Origin: Persicaria tinctoria | Lineage: Eukaryota > Streptophyta > Magnoliopsida > Caryophyllales > Polygonaceae | Reading direction: 5' to 3' | Length of the DNA: 64,000 nt | Assembly (NCBI GenBank): GCA_037127255.1 | Contig: JBANSL010000005.1 | Coordinates: forward strand, 80,977,160-81,041,159 | Notes under the pieces: model-generated | Databases searched by the model: none | Told to the model about the DNA's origin: nothing | What the model saw: the letters and a program-made list of their open reading frames with translations, nothing else | Made by a program: the position numbers and the translations under genes | Part shown: positions 1-10,455 of the stretch, piece after piece | Position numbering within the stretch: the first letter of the stretch is position 1 | How the letters are laid out: each line of letters begins with the position of its first letter

Positions 1-189
1 TCGGAAGGCTAGAAATAATTAATGAGCTCACTATAAATGAAGTGAAACATTAGAAGGTATACAGCACGCTAATTGGTCTTCTTTTATTCTTTCAAAGTAC
101 AAAGTGATATCATGTGCTACGTACTCTGTTTTTTTTTTTTTTTTATAAATTCAGAAAAGAGTAGTCATTCATCAGCAATATATAATTGT

Positions 190-232
190 AAAGCAGTCAA
201 AGGGAATGGGCTATCGAGCAGTATATATGCAT
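190..232 (+). promoter_or_regulatory. Core promoter of Gnk2 gene 1 (W-box-like site and TATA box)
   Basis: A TATATAT run at 222-228 lies about 115 bases before the ATG at 344. A GTCAA (reverse TTGAC, the WRKY W-box core) at 196-200 sits about 25 bases before it. The block from GTCAAAGGGAATGGGC to the TATA box recurs at 13691-13724 and 22199-22232 ahead of the other + strand copies. Conservation across paralogs supports function but could also be simple recent ancestry. Confidence 0.55.
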
Positions 233-343
233 CCTCCGAAACCCCCCAATATATCACCAATTCACCACATCTTCAATTCCTCCTCCATTCACTCCTACAA
301 GCTAAGATTACAAGGCTGAATCATCGATCGATTCAATTCGATA

Positions 344-1093
344 ATGGCTTCCATTAGTTCATCAACCTCTCTCATTGCACTGGTACTGGGATTCCTCATC
401 GCAACCCTCCAACAACCGATTGCACTCGGATCGGAGCTTCTGAACAACGTCTGCCTCCCGCCTGTGGACGGGTTCAGCTCCCCGTCGCAGTACAGCGCCA
501 ACGTCAAGTCCCTCCTCCACCGCTTCGCCAACGTCAACGCCTCCGACGGCTTCGACATGGGCGGCGTCGGCCCACTCGACACCCAGCGCGTCTACGGCCT
601 CATCAACTGCCGGGCCGACGCCTCCGCCCCAGACTGCCGGGCCTGCGCCCAGGCTTCAACCAAGGCTGCCCGGGCCCTCTGCCCCGGGAACCAGGGGGCC
701 GTCCTCTGGTACGACGACTGCCTCCTCAAGTACTCCTCCGACGTCGACTTCCTCGGCTTTGACGATCTCGGTCACACGTTCACCATGTCGAGCTCCGTGA
801 GCGTGAGCGGCGACGCTGCAAAGTTCGACTCGAGGGTCAAGGGCTTGTTGACCAAGCTGACCAACAAGGCCGTCACCAACCCCAAGCTGTTCGCCAAGGG
901 GAAGACCAAGGCCGACGGCAACACCACGGTGTACGGTATGGTGGAGTGCACCAGGGATTTGGGCGGCGGAACTTGCCAAGGCAGTCTTCAGGATATAATC
1001 AGAGATGGGTTCCCCGGCTGCTGTAGTGGGCTCAAGGGTGGGAGGTATGTTACTCCGAGTACCATGTTTAGGTTCGAAGTTTATCCCTTCTGA
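344..1093 (+). CDS. Gnk2/DUF26 cysteine-rich repeat secretory protein, copy 1
   Basis: Single-exon 249-residue protein of the plant cysteine-rich repeat secretory family; relatives include ginkbilobin-2, a mannose-binding antifungal protein. A hydrophobic signal peptide covers about residues 1-29, ending near ALGS. Gnk2 domain 1 (about 30-135) has the full C-X8-C-X2-C motif (CRADASAPDCRAC) plus the other three cysteines. Domain 2 (about 150-249) has C-X8-C-X2-S (CTRDLGGGTCQGS), and the usual final cysteine is replaced (PSTMF). No transmembrane or kinase segment follows, so it is predicted to be secreted to the apoplast. The ATG is the first after a TATA box and matches the start of the paralogs at 13822 and 22338. 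The coding sequence is strongly GC-rich in AT-rich surroundings. The sugar-binding role is inferred from the family. Confidence 0.88.
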   Translation: MASISSSTSLIALVLGFLIATLQQPIALGSELLNNVCLPPVDGFSSPSQYSANVKSLLHRFANVNASDGFDMGGVGPLDTQRVYGLINCRADASAPDCRACAQASTKAARALCPGNQGAVLWYDDCLLKYSSDVDFLGFDDLGHTFTMSSSVSVSGDAAKFDSRVKGLLTKLTNKAVTNPKLFAKGKTKADGNTTVYGMVECTRDLGGGTCQGSLQDIIRDGFPGCCSGLKGGRYVTPSTMFRFEVYPF

Positions 1094-1215
1094 TTCCATT
1101 TATGATCGATTTACCCATTTCAGTAAAACACTCGATTGAGTGTTATCGATTGTGTTTGAATTCATTTGTTGCTGTCTTTACCCTGCTATTGTACTTTTAA
1201 TTCCAGTGCATTATA

Positions 1216-1514
1216 AATGTTACTGTAGTATACTCTTGTATTAGTAAGCTGGGATGTACTTTTGATATAAATAAGACCTCTGTATGTATATCATCATCAG
1301 TTGAATACAATTTCATAATACAGTTTTGTTTTTTCCCTCTCTTTCTCTTCTCTCTCGGTTCCACTCTGTCTATACCTCAAAATGGTATCACACTAAAGAT
1401 TTTTTTTTTCTGCTTCTTGTTCGTTGATCTCTGGCTATGGAGTCTTCTACAACTCCTTCGATTGATCATCACGATCCCTTGTATCTGCATCCCCGAGATA
1501 ATCCCGCATATTAG
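1216..1514 (+). mobile_element. 5' end fragment of a Ty1/Copia retrotransposon (LTR end, PBS, start of gag)
   Basis: After the Gnk2 3' flank there is sequence like an LTR end with a TATAAATA at 1266-1273. A primer binding site TGGTATCA, complementary to initiator tRNA-Met, lies at 1383-1390. A short leader and the start of gag follow at 1437-1514. The gag peptide contains the DPLYLHPRDNP motif common at the Copia gag N-terminus and stops after 25 codons. Everything downstream of this is missing. The exact left edge is uncertain. Confidence 0.6.
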
Positions 1515-1577
1515 CTCCTTCGATTAATTTTTACATCATCTTTTTGCTATTATGTAAGAACATTCTATCTAATTTAA

Positions 1578-1647
1578 AGCCTATTAGCTCAAATGGTAGA
1601 GCGTTGCGTTCAAACACAAAGATGCGGGTTCAAATCCCGCATAGGCT
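1578..1647 (+). tRNA. tRNA-like gene, probably a tRNA pseudogene
   Basis: The acceptor stem AGCCTAT/ATAGGCT pairs perfectly over 7 bp. The D arm GCTC/GAGC and the T arm GCGGG/CCCGC with loop TTCAAAT are also perfect, so A and B boxes are present. The anticodon arm is poor: the best pairing TTGCG/CACAA has one mismatch and leaves a six-base loop TTCAAA. The variable loop is short, so a CAA anticodon (Leu, normally a class II tRNA) would be atypical. It may be transcribed but is unlikely to decode. Confidence 0.5.
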
Positions 1648-1671
1648 TCGATAATAAATAAAAACCTCAAA

Positions 1672-1997
1672 TATGTCATTTAACATCGGGTAATAGCCGA
1701 TGTATTTAAAAAACCAACAACCGATGTCTATGTGGGGATGTAAAAAGTCAAAAGTTTTTCACATCGGCCAGAACCTGATGTCTTTGTATGTTATAACATC
1801 GATTATATTTTATTCTCGATGTTATAGGATAAGAAAGACATCGGATTTAAAAATATAAACGATGTTATAACATACAAAGACATCGGGTTCTGGCCGATGT
1901 GAAAATCTTTTGACTTTTTACATCACCCACATCGAAATTGATTTTTTTTAAAAACATCGGCTATTACCCGATGTTAAATAACAAATTTCTAGTAGTG
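1672..1997 (-). mobile_element. CACTA-type MITE, truncated at one end
   Basis: Read on the minus strand it begins CACTACTAGAAATTTG, the classic CACTA terminus, at 1997. The interior is a long imperfect palindrome built from ACATCGG/CCGATGT motifs. The other terminus has lost its CACTA bases. The outer arm (ATTTAACATCGGGTAATA) recurs at 57702 in another copy. Confidence 0.65.
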
Positions 1998-2169
1998 TCC
2001 CCATCCCTCACAGTGTCAGTTCTTTACGCATTATTAAAACTCATAAGGAGAATTGGAGTACAACTTCTCTCTTTGAGTGCAGCCTTCATGAGGATCCCCC
2101 TTACACAAACAAAACCACAATCACACAATGAAGAAAAAGAAGCATGGTAAGATTACATGACGCAATCCC

Positions 2170-2482
2170 TCATGGGGAACCCTCGAGTTACATATTGATG
2201 GTTACACTATTGCAAACAATGACAGCTCGGATGGAGCCATAATCCGAGATTGGGAAGGACGACCGATACACATATGCGTTGATTATATTATAATCATAAA
2301 CCACCTGAACAAAATATCTAAATTTCTTTGGGAAATTGAACCGATATTGTCAGATGTTAAACTCTTATTATCGACTATGAAAGAAGTCTCTTTCTTTCAT
2401 GTTCCCTGGTTAGGCAATAGAGTTGCGGATAAGGTTGCACACCTTGATTCATCAACTAATTTTGAACCAGGATTTGTGAATT
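2170..2482 (+). pseudogene. LINE RNase H domain fragment
   Basis: The translation shows degenerate RNase H (RVT_3) motifs: GAIIRDWEG near 2236-2262, then a C-terminal segment ending NRVADKVAHLD at about 2416-2450. These match the non-LTR retroelement RNase H seen better at 11110-11530. Upstream reverse transcriptase is absent. The reading frame runs directly into a Copia fragment. Confidence 0.5.
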
Positions 2483-4037
2483 CCTTTGTATGTATGGAAA
2501 ATGTGTATGAACCATCTCATCATGGACAGGTTGCTAAATTTGATCACTGGGTAGAGGCAATGAATCAGGACCTAAGAGAATTGGAAGAAAATCATACTTG
2601 GGAGATGACAGATCTTCCACCAGGAAAAAAGACTATTGGGAGCAAGTGGGTGTATAAGGTGAAGTACAAGCCTGATGGAACCATTGAAAGGTTCAAAGCA
2701 AGGTTAGTGGCCAAGGGCTATAACCAGATCAAAGGTAAAGACTACAAACATACCTTTTCTCCTGTTGCTAAGTTTAGCACTTTGAGAATTTTACTTGTTA
2801 TTGCCACTGCCAAGCAATGACCATTGCATCAATTAGAAGTAAGCAATGCATTTTTGTATGGGTATTTGGAGCAAGAGGTGTACATCACTCCTCCACCTCA
2901 GGGATATGATAGAGGGATGTCAAACAAAGTTTGCAAGTTGAAGAAATCCATTTATGGATTGAAACAGGCATCCAGACAGTGGAACCTAGAGCTATGCAAG
3001 TTTCTGGCCAGTATGGGATATGAGCAAAGCATGGAAGATTATTCTCTGTTTGTGAAGCATGTGGCAAGGGGAATTGCGGTTGCTCTTGTCTATGTGGATG
3101 ATGCTTTGCTCACTGGGGATGATGATCTAGTTATTACTGAGACAAAGAAAGCCCTTCATTCCAAGTTCACAATCAAGAACTTGGGTTTATAGCTAGATAT
3201 TTTCTGGGATTGGAAATAGTGAGAGATGAATCAGGAACTCACTTACACCAGAGGAAGTATGTGATGTACATCATCACTGATTGCAAGGGTGCATCCTTTC
3301 CTATGCAGAAAGGGTTAAAATTATCCATTGACACTGGGAAGATAATGGATGATGTAGAGATGTATATAAGATTAGTGGGAAGATTATTATTCTTAAATCT
3401 CACAAGGCCAGATATATCTCATGAAGTGCAACATTTAAGCCAGTTTATGTCAGAACCAAGGCAACCACATTATGAAGCTGCTCTCCATGTTGTTAGATAT
3501 TTGAAAGGAACAGTTGGTGTTGGTCTTTACTATCCAAGTAATTCCAATTTTATTGTGACTGCATCCTGTGACGCAGACTGGGGGACATGCCAGTTTAGTG
3601 CCAAGTCTCTTACTGGCTATTGTGTGTTTATTGGAGATGCTTTAGTGTCTTGGAAGACAAAGAAACAGACTACAGTTTCTAAGTCATCTGCTGAGGTGGA
3701 GTACAGGAGTATGTCATCAACAACAAGTGAGTTGATCTGGGTGGAAGGAGTTCTTGATTCTCTATAGATCAGTGTCCCCTTACCTATACCTCTTTATTGT
3801 GATAACAAGGCAACCATCCATATTGCTGAGAATCCGGTGTTTCATGAGAGAACTAAACACCTTAAAATTGATTGTCATTTCATTAGACAACACTTGTTGA
3901 CAGGATTTCTTCATCCAAAGCATGTGAGAACATGGGTGCAATTGGCAGATATTCTTACCAAACCTTTAGGAGAAAAGCCTCACCGATTCTTCTCTTGCAA
4001 GTTGGGACTTGTTGGCTTCCACACACGTCCAACTTGA
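2483..4037 (+). pseudogene. Copia reverse transcriptase and RNase H, broken
   Basis: Three frames together give a Copia RT: WVYKVKYKPDG, FKARLVAKGYNQ, then IYGLKQASRQW and the catalytic YVDD motif near 3091. RNase H follows with the CDADWG and SSAEVEYR motifs, and the end shows [10 protein letters not shown]. Breaks are a TGA at 2818-2820, a frameshift near 3190, and a TAG at 3765-3767. RNA-dependent DNA polymerase activity is therefore lost. The pieces keep collinear order, so these are point decay events, not rearrangement. Confidence 0.85.
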
Positions 4038-4400
4038 GGAGGGGATATGAAGAATAACATATGGTTTTCATATGTCTTTTACTTATTCTGTTACCTAGCT
4101 TATGTACTTCTAGGCTTTTATGTAATTTTGATCCCTTCTTTTGGCCTTACTGTAATATGCCCTTAAGGCGTGTGTTGTGCACGCTATAGGTGAGCTGTGG
4201 AGGTATATAAGCCAAGCTGTCACCTGAGCACTGTAGGGTTTTTGGGATCATCAATATGCAGCTCTACTACAAAACCGCTTTTGGCTTAACTTCTTCCCTC
4301 ATTTTGCTCATTGAATGAAGTAGTATTGTGTTGAGCATTTATTTTGCTTTGATCTTTGCTGTGTTGAGGAGATTAGTGCAGGGATTTCAGGTTGTTCACA
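2483..4400 (+). mobile_element. 5'-truncated Ty1/Copia retrotransposon with 3' LTR
   Basis: Contains the 3' half of pol (2483-4037), a polypurine tract GAGGAGGGGA at 4036-4045, and a probable 3' LTR from the TG near 4048 to about 4400 with a TATATAAG promoter at 4203. There is no 5' LTR, PBS, gag or integrase, so the copy is 5' truncated, possibly when it joined the LINE fragment. The LTR right edge is not resolved. Confidence 0.75.
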
Positions 4401-4565
4401 AACTTCATCCATAAGGATGTTGACGAGTACAACATTATGTTCTTGTTCTTATGGAACGACAAAACCGGATAAATCACTAAAGAGGTCGATTCTCGGTCCT
4501 CATTTATTATTGTAAAACATCAAAGATTAACTTGAGTTCGTAAGTATTTGCTTAATTTATTTTGA

Positions 4566-5312
4566 TCAAAAAGGGTAGATTTCGTATCGAAACATGCAGC
4601 TGGCAGCGATGGCTCTGCCGCCCTTGAGACCATTACAGCAGAAGTCGAAGTCGCCAGCGACCACCTCATCAAGGCAAGTCCCGCAGTCTGCGCCGCTCAG
4701 ATCCCTAGTGCACTCCACCAAGCCGTACACCGTCGTGTTCGAGTCCACCTTGGCCTTCCCCTTGGCGAACAGCGCCGGGTTTGCGGCTGCCTTCTTGCTC
4801 AGCTTCCCGAGCACGCCCTTCACCCTGGAGTTGAACTGGGTGGGGTCGCCGCTCACCCTGATAGAGCCCGACATGGTGAACTGGTTCTGGGTATCAATTG
4901 AACCGAGGAAGTCGGAGTCGGAGTACTTGAGGAGGCAGGAGTCGTACCACAGGAGGGCGCCCTGGCTCCCGGGGCAGAGGCTGAGAGCGTCCTTGGTGGC
5001 CTCATTGCCGCAGGCCTTGCAGACGGAGGCGGAGATGTCGGGGCGGCAGTTAATGAGGCCGAAGGCCTGCTGGGTGTTGGGCTGTCCGGAAGAGCCCTTG
5101 GAGAAGCCGGTGGAGGCGAGGGTGCTCCGGGAGGTGAGGTCCTTGAGGAGGGTCTTGACGTTGGAGGAGTATTGGGACGGGGAGGTGAAGTTGGGGGAGG
5201 TGGCTAAGCAGATGTTGTTCAGAAGCTCGAATCCTTGGCTGGGTTGGAGGCTTACTAAAACTAGTGCACCCATTAACACGACGGTTAACGAATTCGAAGA
5301 GGAAGAAGACAT
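4566..5312 (-). CDS. Gnk2/DUF26 cysteine-rich repeat secretory protein, copy 2
   Basis: Single-exon 248-residue protein on the minus strand. The signal peptide is about residues 1-27 (MSSSSSNSLTVVLMGALVLV then SLQPSQG). Domain 1 keeps C-X8-C-X2-C (CRPDISASVCKAC). Domain 2 also keeps the full motif (CTRDLSGADCGTC) and the terminal cysteine (AASCMFRYE). It is clearly diverged from copies 1 and 3, which lack those last two cysteines, so it probably represents the ancestral cysteine pattern. Predicted secreted, with a role inferred from the family (apoplastic, possibly mannose-binding or antifungal). The coding sequence is GC-rich. The start is set by the first ATG after a TATA box at about 5405. 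Confidence 0.88.
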   Translation of the reverse strand: MSSSSSNSLTVVLMGALVLVSLQPSQGFELLNNICLATSPNFTSPSQYSSNVKTLLKDLTSRSTLASTGFSKGSSGQPNTQQAFGLINCRPDISASVCKACGNEATKDALSLCPGSQGALLWYDSCLLKYSDSDFLGSIDTQNQFTMSGSIRVSGDPTQFNSRVKGVLGKLSKKAAANPALFAKGKAKVDSNTTVYGLVECTRDLSGADCGTCLDEVVAGDFDFCCNGLKGGRAIAASCMFRYEIYPF

Positions 5313-5394
5313 GATCGATGACCTTTTGATGTATAGATTTAACTTAATTATGTATAGATAGAAGATGTAATATGTGATCGATCGATCAAGGAAT

Positions 5395-5475
5395 TCAAGT
5401 GTGTATATAGGATGTGAAGTGGGGGGTATCGTTTAATGGCGCGCCCATTCGATTTGACCGAAATCCAATTCCAAC
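5395..5475 (-). promoter_or_regulatory. Promoter of Gnk2 copy 2
   Basis: Reading minus, CTATATAC at about 5402-5410 is a TATA box some 90 bases before the ATG. A TTGACC W-box-like site is present on the plus strand at 5454-5459. A 20-base string GTGGGGGGTATCGTTTAATG occurs twice, at about 5421 and 5495, flanking this region. Confidence 0.4.
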
Positions 5476-5512
5476 AAAGGGAAGTCATTCAAGTGGGGGG
5501 TATCGTTTAATG

Positions 5513-6255
5513 TGGGCCTTCTCCAGAACGTGTTGAATATCCTGGGCCACATGTATCGTGGATGCACTCTTGATAATATATATCACATTACGAAGGTAAA
5601 TTGTACAATAGCAGAGGCGGAGCTAGGGGATCCTAGGGGGTCACATGGTCCCCCTCATCCGACAAATTACTTAGGTATATTCTACTCGTTGATAGCTTCG
5701 TTTTGATATATAATACGCCATGATTCGACATCTGTGTAAAAAGTTATAAATGTTTGAAAATTACAGCAGTATTAATAACTTTAGTTTTATTTCAATATAC
5801 TATAATACTTTAATATTTTACTTAAATTGACATTCACATATTATAATTCATCTCGAGAGCTTCGAAATCATAGGTTATATTACATATTTTGAAAATATGT
5901 AAAAAGTTACGCAAGTTTAAATTTTTTATATCTAGTTATACATTATTATATGTTAATAATAATGCAATGTTTATTTATTGCGCTTTATATCTTTATTTTT
6001 CGTTTTTTTATCCTTATTTTCGTTTTATATATTTGTAGTATTATCAAAACCATAGGTTGACACTAGTTTGTACTATATATCGAACACGTTGTGTTTTACG
6101 ATTTTTTTTTATCTTATTGTCGACTACTATGGTGACCTCCCGCTCAAAACTTTCTGGCTCCGTCCCTGCCGGGTTTGCCCATGTGGGCCTTCTCCAGAAC
6201 GTGTTGAATACCCCGGCCACATGTATCGTGGATGCACTTGATAATATATATCATT
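5513..6255. repeat. Direct repeat pair flanking a hAT element
   Basis: About 73 bases beginning GTGGGCCTTCTCCAGAACGT at 5513-5585 recur at 6183-6255 with few changes. The hAT-like element at 5612-6168 lies between them. The repeat is too long for a hAT target duplication, so it reflects a separate local duplication. Confidence 0.7.
5612..6168 (+). mobile_element. Non-autonomous hAT-type element, family 1
   Basis: Terminal inverted repeats CAGAGGCGGAGC and GGCTCCGTCCCTG. The interior is AT-rich with no coding capacity and is nearly collinear with 62175-62717. The outer 8-mers do not match, so the target duplication has decayed or was lost in the flanking duplication. Confidence 0.7.
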
Positions 6256-6368
6256 GTAGAATATAATAATATCCCTATCATATGCCCTTAGGACAAGGTT
6301 AAGACCATAAATTAGGAAAGATTCTCTACTAAAAAGTCAAGTGATTCTAAGAATCTAATTTAAAAAAA

Positions 6369-7746
6369 GGCCGATTTGCAGAAATACACCAAATCGATGT
6401 TCGGTTTGCAAAAGTATACCTGTTTTATGAGAATAGCAAAAATAGAATAGGTGGGTCATATATGCTAAAAAATAGGTTATTTGTGTTAAAAAGAATGATT
6501 GATTTTACCTTTAAATTTAAATATAAAAATCATTAAAAGGAGTATTATGAATTAAAAGAGGATTAAAAAATTAAAAAAATATATATTAAAATAATGTTTT
6601 TAATATATTTCTCGGAAATTTAAGAATAATAAAACTAGCCGGATAAAAATCATTGCCTTATTTAGATAATCAATTATTGACAAGGATATATTTGTTGTTG
6701 ACAGGATATATGTTTTTTATGACAAACCAGATATCTAATAATGACAGGATGAGATCTATAATAGGAAAGAGAATAAAGATACGATTTTATCTATACCATA
6801 ACTAGAAATTAAAGGTCTGTCTAAGATGACAAAGTTATTTGTTCCAAATGACAGAAAAAATGTTTATAGTGACAGGCTTCATGTTAATTCTGACAGGATT
6901 AAACCTATAATCGGGGAGAGAATCAATGAAGATACGGTCAATCATATCTTCAGGATTATTAACCATATTTATAAAATGATTGTCAATATATATCTTCAGT
7001 ATAATTATCCATAGTGACAGGATAAATGGGGTTTTTGACAATCTTAAATATGAATACTGACAGGATATGATAAAAAATCGGCGGGAGATTGCGTAAAGAT
7101 ACGGTTTTGACCTAAATCATGATCAAAAAGTCGCTTGGTGGCCTGATGGAGCCGGAGGGTTGGTCTGCTCTTGGAGTCGAGGCCGGAGCCGGAGACTCAT
7201 TGCGCCGGATTGCTCGCACAACAACGGAGGGTATGGGCGGCGACGGTCGGGGCGCTTGTTTGTTCTGGTTAGCAATTGGGATTGGGTCGGTCGGGGACGC
7301 GGAAGTGTAGGTACAGGCGACGGAGCTGGAGACTTGGGCTCTGGTCCGAGCGCCGGATACCTGGGGTTGGGACTGAGCGTCGGAGACCTGGGGTTGGGGC
7401 CGACGGGGCCGAAGAGGGACTGGGTTGTGTGTTTTTTGTTAGGGTTTGGATTGGGATTTGGGGGTCGGGTCTATCAGTCCGGATTGAGGGGATTGAGATT
7501 TTAATTTTTTTTTACTTCTAGATTTTTATTATTATTTGATTATTTAATATAATTTAAAAATATCAGAAAATTGAAAAATACTTAAAATATTTAACTTTTA
7601 TTTTTCCTGATTTTTTGGGGTAGTGGGTAGTTTTGATAATAAAATAAGGTATTTTTGCAAATTTTCATATATAGATGCAATTGTTTTCAAACCTAGGTAT
7701 TTTTGCAAATCAAATATCAAAGTGGGGTATTTAGTAGTAATTCCCC
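6369..7746. mobile_element. MULE-like non-autonomous element with GC-rich interior (element 1)
   Basis: The ends GGCCGATTTGCAGAAATAC and (reversed) GGGGAATTACTACTAAATAC lead into a shared TTTGCAAAA-type inner TIR. TTAAAAAAA (9 bp) flanks both sides at 6360-6368 and 7747-7755, although this is low-complexity. Six or seven copies of TGACAGGAT-like repeats lie between 6675 and 7070. A GC-rich block at 7140-7500 has open frames rich in Gly, Arg and Leu and may be captured gene sequence. No transposase is present. Confidence 0.55.
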
Positions 7747-7835
7747 TTAAAAAAAAGCTAAATTAATTATAATTTTTAAAAAATTTAAAAATTTAGGGCT
7801 TTATCCTATGTCCCAATGATACATATAGCACGAGT

Positions 7836-8322
7836 TAGGGCTGTTACTTGAGCCGAGTAGCTCGAGCTCGGCTCGGGCTCGGCTCGGAAAAAGCTCGACT
7901 CAGGCTCGCTCGAATTAAATATGAGCCAAGTTTGAGCAGAATTTTTAGCTCGAGCTTGGCTCGAGTAGCTCGTATAGCTTATTTTATGGGTGAAATTACA
8001 GTTCTTCCCCTATGTTTTATTTAAAACCATGTAAATAGGTTTTATTTAACCCCTTGTAAATAGGGCGTATATCTCGTTTCGTAGGTGAAATTACAGTTCT
8101 GTCCCTATGTTTGATTTAACCTCTTCTTCTAAAGAGTTTGTCAACCGCTTTGCCCTTTGGACTCTATTCACTTTGAATCACAGATCTACATTTTGTGAGT
8201 AACTTGAGCTCGACTCGGCTCGGCTCGAGAAAATGAGGCTCGAGCTCGAGCTCGGCTCGTTTCTAAACGAGCCAAACTTGAACACCCACTACTCAAGCTC
8301 GTTAGCTCGTATATCAGGCCTA
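7836..8322. mobile_element. hAT-type MITE rich in GAGCTCGAGC palindromes
   Basis: Ends TAGGGCTGTTACTTGAGC and (reversed) TAGGCCTGATATACGAGC. The flanking 8-mers GCACGAGT (7828-7835) and GCGTGAGT (8323-8330) differ at two positions. The interior ends are saturated with CTCGAGCTCGGCTCG. This is the same family as the insertion at 23978-24362. Confidence 0.65.
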
Positions 8323-8330
8323 GCGTGAGT

Positions 8331-9340
8331 AAATAATCGCTCTCTCTAATCGGCGGAGTTGAGGCAATCTTAGCATCTTTCACTGAGTTCCGCCTGCTCA
8401 GAATCACAAGGTCGCAATTTGATTTTGGTTGCTCCTAGCATCTTTCACTTGATAATATTTTTTTTTTTGAGTTTATTTAAAATTAATAAGATAATACATT
8501 ATAAGGACTATTTTTTTAATGACCTTTTGGATTGAAGTTAAAAGGTTTTTTTTTATATAAAAATATGGATAATGTTGTTGAACCCATATATAACTGGTCA
8601 AAGTATAGCATGGGAGAATTATACTACTGATTTACTGAAGGAGGTCGCGATTGTCGTCCAGCCATTAGAGTACAGCTGTATCATACATACAATGTGCCAC
8701 GTGAGTTGAGATATTATAACAGGATTATCGTTGACACAAAAATTATTCATTTTTTCTCATTATTATTCATTTTTTTTCTTATAATTATTCGTTTATAACA
8801 ATATAACTATTCGTATATAGAAAAGTGTAAATTTCTTTCTGACGAATAATCAGCACTACCACTAAATAATTTCATTCTAACGAATAATCACTCAATACCA
8901 CCGAATAATTAGAAGTTACTTTTAATCTCAACCGTTGATTTTTTATTTCAATACCCCTATCTTAAGGGTTGTGTACATATGATCTATTGTGTGCGTGTAT
9001 GTAGGGATAGTTCCAGCGTAAACAACTCTTATGGTGTAAACTATAATCAGATTGATTATTCGTACGTACGTAACAACATAATTATTCGTCTGACGTAATG
9101 TGATTATTCGTATATATTAGCAGTCTTTATATATATAAAAAAAATTATTCATTTGTTGCAACATAATTATTCATATAAATTATGTACAAATAATCATATT
9201 CTTTCAAACGAATAATTTTGCTCTTCAAAATTTCCTTTAAATCTCAATAGTTGGCCTTTTTAATCCAACGATCCAGATTTGTTTACAAATTACACTATAA
9301 GAGGTGTTTATAAATGATCTATTGTCATAATACGGCGTAG
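8331..9340. repeat. MULE-type MITE remains with ATTATTCG/CGAATAAT repeats
   Basis: No gene seen. The segment 8730-8940 is repeated at 54085-54290. The motif CGAATAAT or its reverse occurs many times. An inverted pair at about 9008-9060 (AACTCTTATGGTGTAAACTA) and 9280-9335 (CACTATAAGAGGTGTTTA) suggests a short MULE-derived MITE. Confidence 0.45.
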
Positions 9341-9812
9341 CCATAATTTTTTGTGGAGGGGCACAATTTTATACGTGCGGTGTTGTTTTACATCTCTATA
9401 TAATAAGACAATAAATGATATCATTTTTGGATAAAACGTCTTCAGTTTATGATAAAACGTTGTAGTTTTTTCTCGTTAAAAAAGAAATATAAACAAATAA
9501 ATGAGTAGTTGAAGAAAAGAAAACTAACAAAAATAAAGATAGAAAATGCAATACAATAAATATTAAGTCAAAATTTAAATTGTTATACTCTTAACATGTA
9601 ATAATGTATTACCAGATATAAAACATTTAAAATGTGCAACTTCTTACCTAATTGTTGAAATAAGTAATACAACATATCGTTTTGACATTCTCGAGATGAA
9701 TTATATATACATAATATGTGGATATCAAAACGAAGCTATCGATGAGAATACACATAGGTAATTCGTTGGATGAGGGAGGGGGCATGTGCTCCCCCATGCT
9801 CCCTTGTGATCC
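9341..9812 (-). mobile_element. Diverged minus-strand copy of hAT family 1
   Basis: Reverse-complemented, 9690-9812 matches the start of the elements at 5612 and 62175, including TAGCTTCGTTTTGATAT. It is worn, with the left end degenerate and terminal repeats unclear. Confidence 0.5.
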
Positions 9813-10231
9813 GGTGTAAACACCTCTTATACTTTAAACTGTGAACAAAATAATTATTCATATAACATAATACTATAATTATTTTGTATGTATTAACACT
9901 CTTTTCATATAAAAATTATTCAGGGGTAGAAAAATGATTATTTATATCAATTATAATGAGTAATTATTTTGTACGTACGTTAAAGACATTAATAATTTTG
10001 TTGTTCTTTTTTTTTTTTAAAATCTCAACCATATCGATCAATAAGCAAGAGAATATATATAGCAAATTCTATTAGTCCTCATAAAACTTGGAGCCTGCAG
10101 AAATTGCAAAAAAGTACTCCCAAGGTGACATGGTGCATATATAAAACGAGTAGTAGTTTTCAAGAGTTGAAGACATATTTATATTGGATGGACAAGTCAA
10201 AATGGATATTTATATTGATCCAGAACTATGT
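9813..10231. other. AT-rich spacer, no gene seen
   Basis: The first part (9813-9990) resembles the MITE arm at 9011-9060 (GGTGTAAACACCTCTTATAC) and carries more ATTATTC motifs. The rest shows no coding or structural signal. Confidence 0.4.
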
Positions 10232-10455
10232 CAGACTAACTCACTAACCTCAGACCTAACAATAATGTACCTCTTGTAACCAATTGGACGAAGATTCGTA
10301 CATCTACTAACAACATGTAACAACTCACTAAAAATAATTGAAAATGTGGTAAATTTTTTTGGAGGAGTTGGATGGATTACAGATAAAAAAAAAATCAAAA
10401 TCATGAGAACAATAGTACAATAGTACAATAATTGAAAATGTCATGTAACAACTCA
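10232..10455. repeat. Segmental-duplication relic shared with the region before the Gnk2 pseudogene
   Basis: The block from TTGTAACCAATTGGACGAAG through AATAATTGAAAATGTGGTA also occurs at 21616-21705. There it lies about 650 bases before the Gnk2 pseudogene; here a LINE and a MULE-like element separate it from Gnk2 copy 3. Confidence 0.6.

Noticed and set aside
7119..7521. Overlapping open frames rich in Gly, Arg and Leu
   Set aside because: They arise from GC-rich, repetitive sequence inside a MULE-like element and open in several frames without any domain.
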